NCBI GenBank assembly: GCA_000750105.3
Contig: JPHH03000014.1
Coordinates: 620,001-684,000 of the forward strand
Reading direction: 5' to 3'
Length of the DNA stretch: 64,000 nucleotides
From: Tolypocladium sp. Sup5 PDA-1
Taxonomy: Eukaryota > Ascomycota > Sordariomycetes > Hypocreales > Ophiocordycipitaceae
The notes beneath the pieces were generated by a model. The model was not told the DNA's origin and did no database searches. It saw only the letters and a program-made list of their open reading frames with translations. Shown here piece by piece: positions 60,297 through 64,000 of the stretch (the first letter of the stretch is position 1; each line of letters starts with the position of its first letter). The translations under genes were made by a program, and so were the position numbers.

Positions 60297-60352
60297 TTTC
60301 GGCCAACCCCATTTTCGGCCACCTTTTTACATAAAAAACTCCATTTCGGCCA
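60297..60352 (+). repeat. three TTTCGGCCA direct repeats at the repeat-block boundary
   Basis: TTTCGGCCA occurs at 60297-60305, 60313-60321 and 60344-60352, exactly where composition changes. Short iterated ends of this kind occur at termini of fungal DNA transposons; here the matching other end was not found. Confidence 0.6.
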
Positions 60353-61008
60353 CGCTCTTTCTAATTCTAGAAAATAGCTATCATTCTATAAAATGGATTT
60401 ATAGCTAGGTATAATTTTATTTAGCGCATATTATATAGCGTAGATAATAAAGTTTATCCTATAGTAATAAATTAAATCTTTTAATAATACTTTCTGAAAT
60501 ATTAATACTCCTATAGAATTTCTTAGTAATTTATAATATAATAGATAGTAAAATATCTACTTTAATAAAATATATATAAGAATAGGGGTTAAATATTCTA
60601 TATAGCATATAGTATAAGAATACGATATATTAATAATTATAACTTTTTAAAAATTATATATACTACTCTAAAAAAGTTTTAATATTTAGGAAAAATATAG
60701 ATTAAGAAATATTTAAACCTATATATACCTTATATAAAATATATAGACCTATAGTAAAGTTAAATATTACTGTTAAAGCTATATAATATATATAGAATAT
60801 AATTTAGGTCTATTTATAGTAAGCAGCTATTAGTATATTTAGCTATAGATAGAAATAATATAATATAACTTTTGAAATTTATTATTAATTCTATTAATTA
60901 TAAAATATAGAATATATAATATCTCTATATAGATTCTATATATATATATATACTACTATATAAGAAATATACGTTATATCTAATTTACTTAATTAATAAT
61001 CTATAACG

Positions 61009-61390
61009 GTTTAGGTTCCTAAGGGATAAACCGGCAGGTTTATATTAGTAGGTGAGGTTAGGGCGTAGTACTAGGCTAGTCTTATTACGATAGTAATAGA
61101 TCGAATATCCTAGATAGTAGATCGTAACTAAAGAGTATTATTAAAAGCTAGCGAGGTATCTATGCTATAGTAAGGAAATTGGGGGGTCCTATATACTAGA
61201 GTATTCACTCGTGGTTTACTAACTACCGAGTGAACTCCCGTGTGCTATTCGCTTAGTGTTCACTAACTACCTAGTGAATACCGTATACTATAGTCCCTAT
61301 TGGTCTATCGTTCTGACTATTATTCCGTATAGCCCGCATAGCGCCTACATAGCCGGCCTATCCCGTAGCCCGTTAGCCTAGGTTATAATA
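61009..61390 (+). repeat. LTR-like repeat copy 1 with palindromic insertion
   Basis: The core 61009-61199 (191 bp) starts GTTTAGGTTCCTAAGGGATA and ends CCTATATACTAG. It is shared with copies at 62567 and 63614. A tail shared with copy 2 runs about 61311-61390 (TATTCCGTATAGCCCGCATA...). Between core and tail is a segment bordered by GTATTCACT (61201) and AGTGAATAC (ending about 61281), an inverted repeat not present in the other copies. Confidence 0.8.
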
Positions 61391-61812
61391 CGATATCCCC
61401 TCTCCGAAGGTCTTCGTCCCCGAGACCTACTATTAGTACCTATTATATAAATACTACGCCTATGCCCGCATTTATAGGTATAGTAACCTATTTCCGTAAT
61501 CCCTTGGAATATCCTACTAACGCTATGTTAGGTCGTGTTAAGAAATCGTTAAAATCGCGTTCCTCGAATAATCGCGCGACCGTAGCTGCGTTTATTTCTA
61601 CGTAAGGGTTCGAAGTCTCCCCTTATTCGCGCTATTTTAAAAAGAGCGTTTCGTATATAGTAGTAAGCGATATCCGTCGTTATTCGTGTTACTATTTAGC
61701 TAGTCGCTCCTGCGATACTTCTCGCACTCCGATATCTTCTAGTTCATGGTATCCTAGTCCCCTATTAGCCTTTTCCCTACTAACCCTCGTAGTTTAATGG
61801 ATTAATAAGGAG

Positions 61813-62222
61813 CTTTAGCGCCTTAAGCGTGAAAAGGAGAAGGTAGAGGAGCTATTGCTAGAGCGTCGTCGATAAATAGAGAGAGAGATTAACGAGGCGT
61901 TGGCTCGTCTAGTTCGTTTATGAAAAATACGAAAATTGCTTCGTGTAAAAGGAGTAGAAATAGTCCGTCGGGATCTCTTAGATCTCGAGGAGCTCGAAGA
62001 GGCTAATCGGCGGGAAGCGGAGTCTCGCTAAAAGGAGCTTAAGCGGGTATAGCGGCAAGAGGCCTACGCCTTTGCCTAAGTATAAGCCGCTTATTCGCAC
62101 GAGGCGATTAATTAGTCTAGCTTTAATCTCGATCCTTCTTTATTAGATATCCTAGGGCTAGTTACTTAGGGTTCTTCTAGCGATACTAGCGTAATAATAG
62201 GCGGTAGTTCGTTAAATACCTA
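61813..62222 (+). pseudogene. RIP-degraded transposon-associated coiled-coil ORF relic
   Basis: One frame reads charged helical sequence (LKREKEKVEELLLERRR, IEREINEALARLVRL, LLDLEELEEANRREAESR) and then SSFNLDPSLLDILGLVT. It is interrupted by about ten stops: TAG, TAA and one TGA. Each stop is one C-to-T change from CAG, CAA or CGA, which is the RIP signature. The helical, Glu/Arg-rich C-terminus resembles proteins carried by fungal transposons, but the family is not certain. It lies between LTR-like copies 1 and 2. Confidence 0.65.
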
Positions 62223-62566
62223 ATAGGTTCCTAAGTATTTTCTTCGTATCTATAGTTTTTCTATTTTATTAGCTATTATTATTCTTTATTATATATTCTT
62301 AAATCTAATATTTATTTAACTTCGTATTTATTATCGTCTATAACTTCGATATAGTCTTATATTTCTACGTCCTATAGTATTATTTTAAGTAGCGAAATAT
62401 AAAAGATAGGGTATATCTTTATTATTTTAGGTAGTAAAAGTTTATAGTTAATTACTAAAATAACTTTCTTAACTAGAAATAGTCTAAGTTTCTTAAAATC
62501 TAATTTATTACTTAGTTACTTTATTTTAATATTTTATTATAGTAGGTAGACTATGTCTCTATAATA

Positions 62567-62998
62567 GTTTAGGTTCCTAAGGGATAAACTAGCGGGTTTA
62601 TATTAGTAGGTAAGGTTAGGGCATAGTACTAGGCTAGTCTTATTATAATAGTAATAGATCGAATATCCTAGATAATAGATTATAACTAAAGAGTATTATT
62701 AAAAGCTAGCGAGGTATCTATACTATAGTAAGGAAATTAGGGGGTCCTATATACTAGTAATAGATCGCTGCCGCTCCTAGGGATTACCACGATCCCTTAG
62801 ATCGTTATAATCTATAGATTATTAATAATCTATAGATCGTTAATAATCTATCCGCTAGATCGCACGATCTATCCCGTGGATCGCACCGATCCTCCGTTCA
62901 TTAGTTAACCATTCCGACTATTATTCCATGCAGCCCGCATTAGCGCCTGCATAGCCGGCCTATCCCGTGGCCCGTTAGCCTAGGTCGTAATATAGGGC
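62567..62998 (+). repeat. LTR-like repeat copy 2
   Basis: The 191-bp core (62567-62757) matches copies 1 and 3 with mainly transition differences. A GATC-rich palindromic segment (62760-62890) follows, then the shared tail (about 62911-62998). Confidence 0.8.
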
Positions 62999-63613
62999 TT
63001 CCTTAAACTTATAGTAGTTATTAAGGACCTTATTAGTTTCTAGTTTATATATTCCTATTACTATATTAGTAACGAAGTTATATAGGGTTAGTTTAAACTA
63101 TATAGCTACTAAGCTAGAAAGGTTTCTAGCTATAAAGTATACTTTCGCTATTTTATAGCGAAACTAGGTTAGGAAGTATATAAAGTACGCTCGTATTTAA
63201 GTAATAAATAGCTAGAGTATTCCTATAGTACCGTTAAAAGGTTAGGGTATCTTTAGCTTAAGGACCTCTCTAGGGTCCTTTCCCTTAATAGCGGTATTAG
63301 CAAGGGAATAGAGCTCGTTAACCTAGGTCTAGTATATCTTAGTCTATTCCTCCTAGAGGGTGACTAAGTTATTGATTTATCGCTAAAGGTAGTGGACTTT
63401 ATCCTAGAGTTCCTTATTCGTATCCGGGGTATCGTTATCTAACTCGTCGTCTAAGATTTCTATTTTATCGGTAGGTTTTATAGGGGGTAGTAGTGCCTTC
63501 CCCTAGGGGTTAGTACTCGATCTAGGTTTAGTTAGTAGTGCTATTTCGATAGTATTAAGTATTGCTTAAGGTAACGCTATAACCTTCTAAATAAGAGCTT
63601 TTAATATATAATA

Positions 63614-64000
63614 GTTTAGGTTCCTAAGGGATAAACTAGTAGGTTTATATTAGTAAGTAAGGTTAGGGCGTAGTACTAGGCTAGTCTTATTACGATAGTA
63701 ATAGATCGAATATCCCGGATAGTTAATCGTAACTAAAGAGTATTATTAAAAGCTAGCGAGGTATCTATGCTATAGTAAGGAAATTAGGGGGTCCTATATA
63801 CTAGCGATAGATCGCTACCGCTCCTAGGGATTACTATAATCCCTTAGATCGTTATAATCTATAGATTACTAATAATCTATAGATCGTTAATAATCTATCT
63901 TATAGATCGCACGATCTATCCCGTAGATCGCACCGATCTACCGTTTATTAGTTAATCGTTCCGACTATTATTCCGTGTAGCCCGCGTTAGCGCCTGCACC
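63614..64000 (+). repeat. LTR-like repeat copy 3, cut by the window edge
   Basis: The 191-bp core is 63614-63804. It is followed by the same GATC-rich segment as copy 2 and the beginning of the shared tail, which runs into the window end. Confidence 0.8.

Larger units (their letters stand above)
60290..64000. mobile_element. AT-rich RIP-degraded repeat block (retroelement remnants)
   Basis: From about 60290 to the window end GC falls sharply, TA dinucleotides dominate and no intact open frame exists. The part at 60360-61000 is the most extreme. It contains three direct copies of a 191-bp unit, a decayed coiled-coil ORF and an inverted-repeat insertion, listed separately. The sharp boundary with normal DNA at about 60290-60360 is typical of RIP acting on repeats. 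Confidence 0.85.

Overview
The window is nuclear DNA of a filamentous ascomycete (Pezizomycotina, most likely Sordariomycetes/Hypocreales). The basis is short GT-AG introns of about 46-170 nt, GC-rich coding DNA, widely spaced single-copy housekeeping genes on both strands, an Argonaute, a fungal-type bifunctional terpene synthase, and AT-rich blocks with the C-to-T stop-codon pattern of repeat-induced point mutation (RIP). Species cannot be read from the sequence. All exon borders were placed by eye from splice signals and frame continuity.

Positions 1-40 kb are a conserved core: an Lgl/Sro7 homologue (partial, left edge), an Argonaute, RNA14 (mRNA 3'-end processing) divergent from ASF1 (histone chaperone), a CorA-like membrane protein convergent with a Gap1-type RasGAP, an F-box gene and an F-box/ankyrin gene, a mitochondrial peroxiredoxin, an Ariadne-type RBR ubiquitin ligase, EXO1, TMA16, a p32/MAM33 mitochondrial acidic protein and a KES1/OSH4-like oxysterol-binding protein. 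Two gene-poor stretches of about 5 kb lie at 18.8-24.0 and 40.1-45.2 kb.

From about 45 kb rightwards the content becomes accessory. It holds a conserved gene of unknown function, a sedolisin (S53) pseudogene that has lost nearly all of its catalytic domain, a small six-cysteine secreted protein with a Ser/Thr/Pro repeat tail, a TPR/kinesin-light-chain relic, and then three consecutive minus-strand genes. These encode a cytochrome P450 (52.1-53.9 kb), a secreted FAD-linked (BBE-type) oxidase (55.4-57.1 kb) and a chimeric terpene cyclase-prenyltransferase (57.7-59.9 kb). All three read as intact, and together they look like a compact di- or sesterterpenoid gene cluster: the synthase would build and cyclise a C20/C25 chain, and the P450 and flavin oxidase would oxidise the hydrocarbon.

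The cluster is split by a RIP-mutated element with terminal inverted repeats (54.42-54.83 kb) and is followed from 60.3 kb to the window end by an AT-rich, RIP-degraded retroelement graveyard. That region has three direct copies of a 191-bp repeat and a decayed coiled-coil ORF. This layout suggests an accessory, perhaps subtelomeric, compartment.
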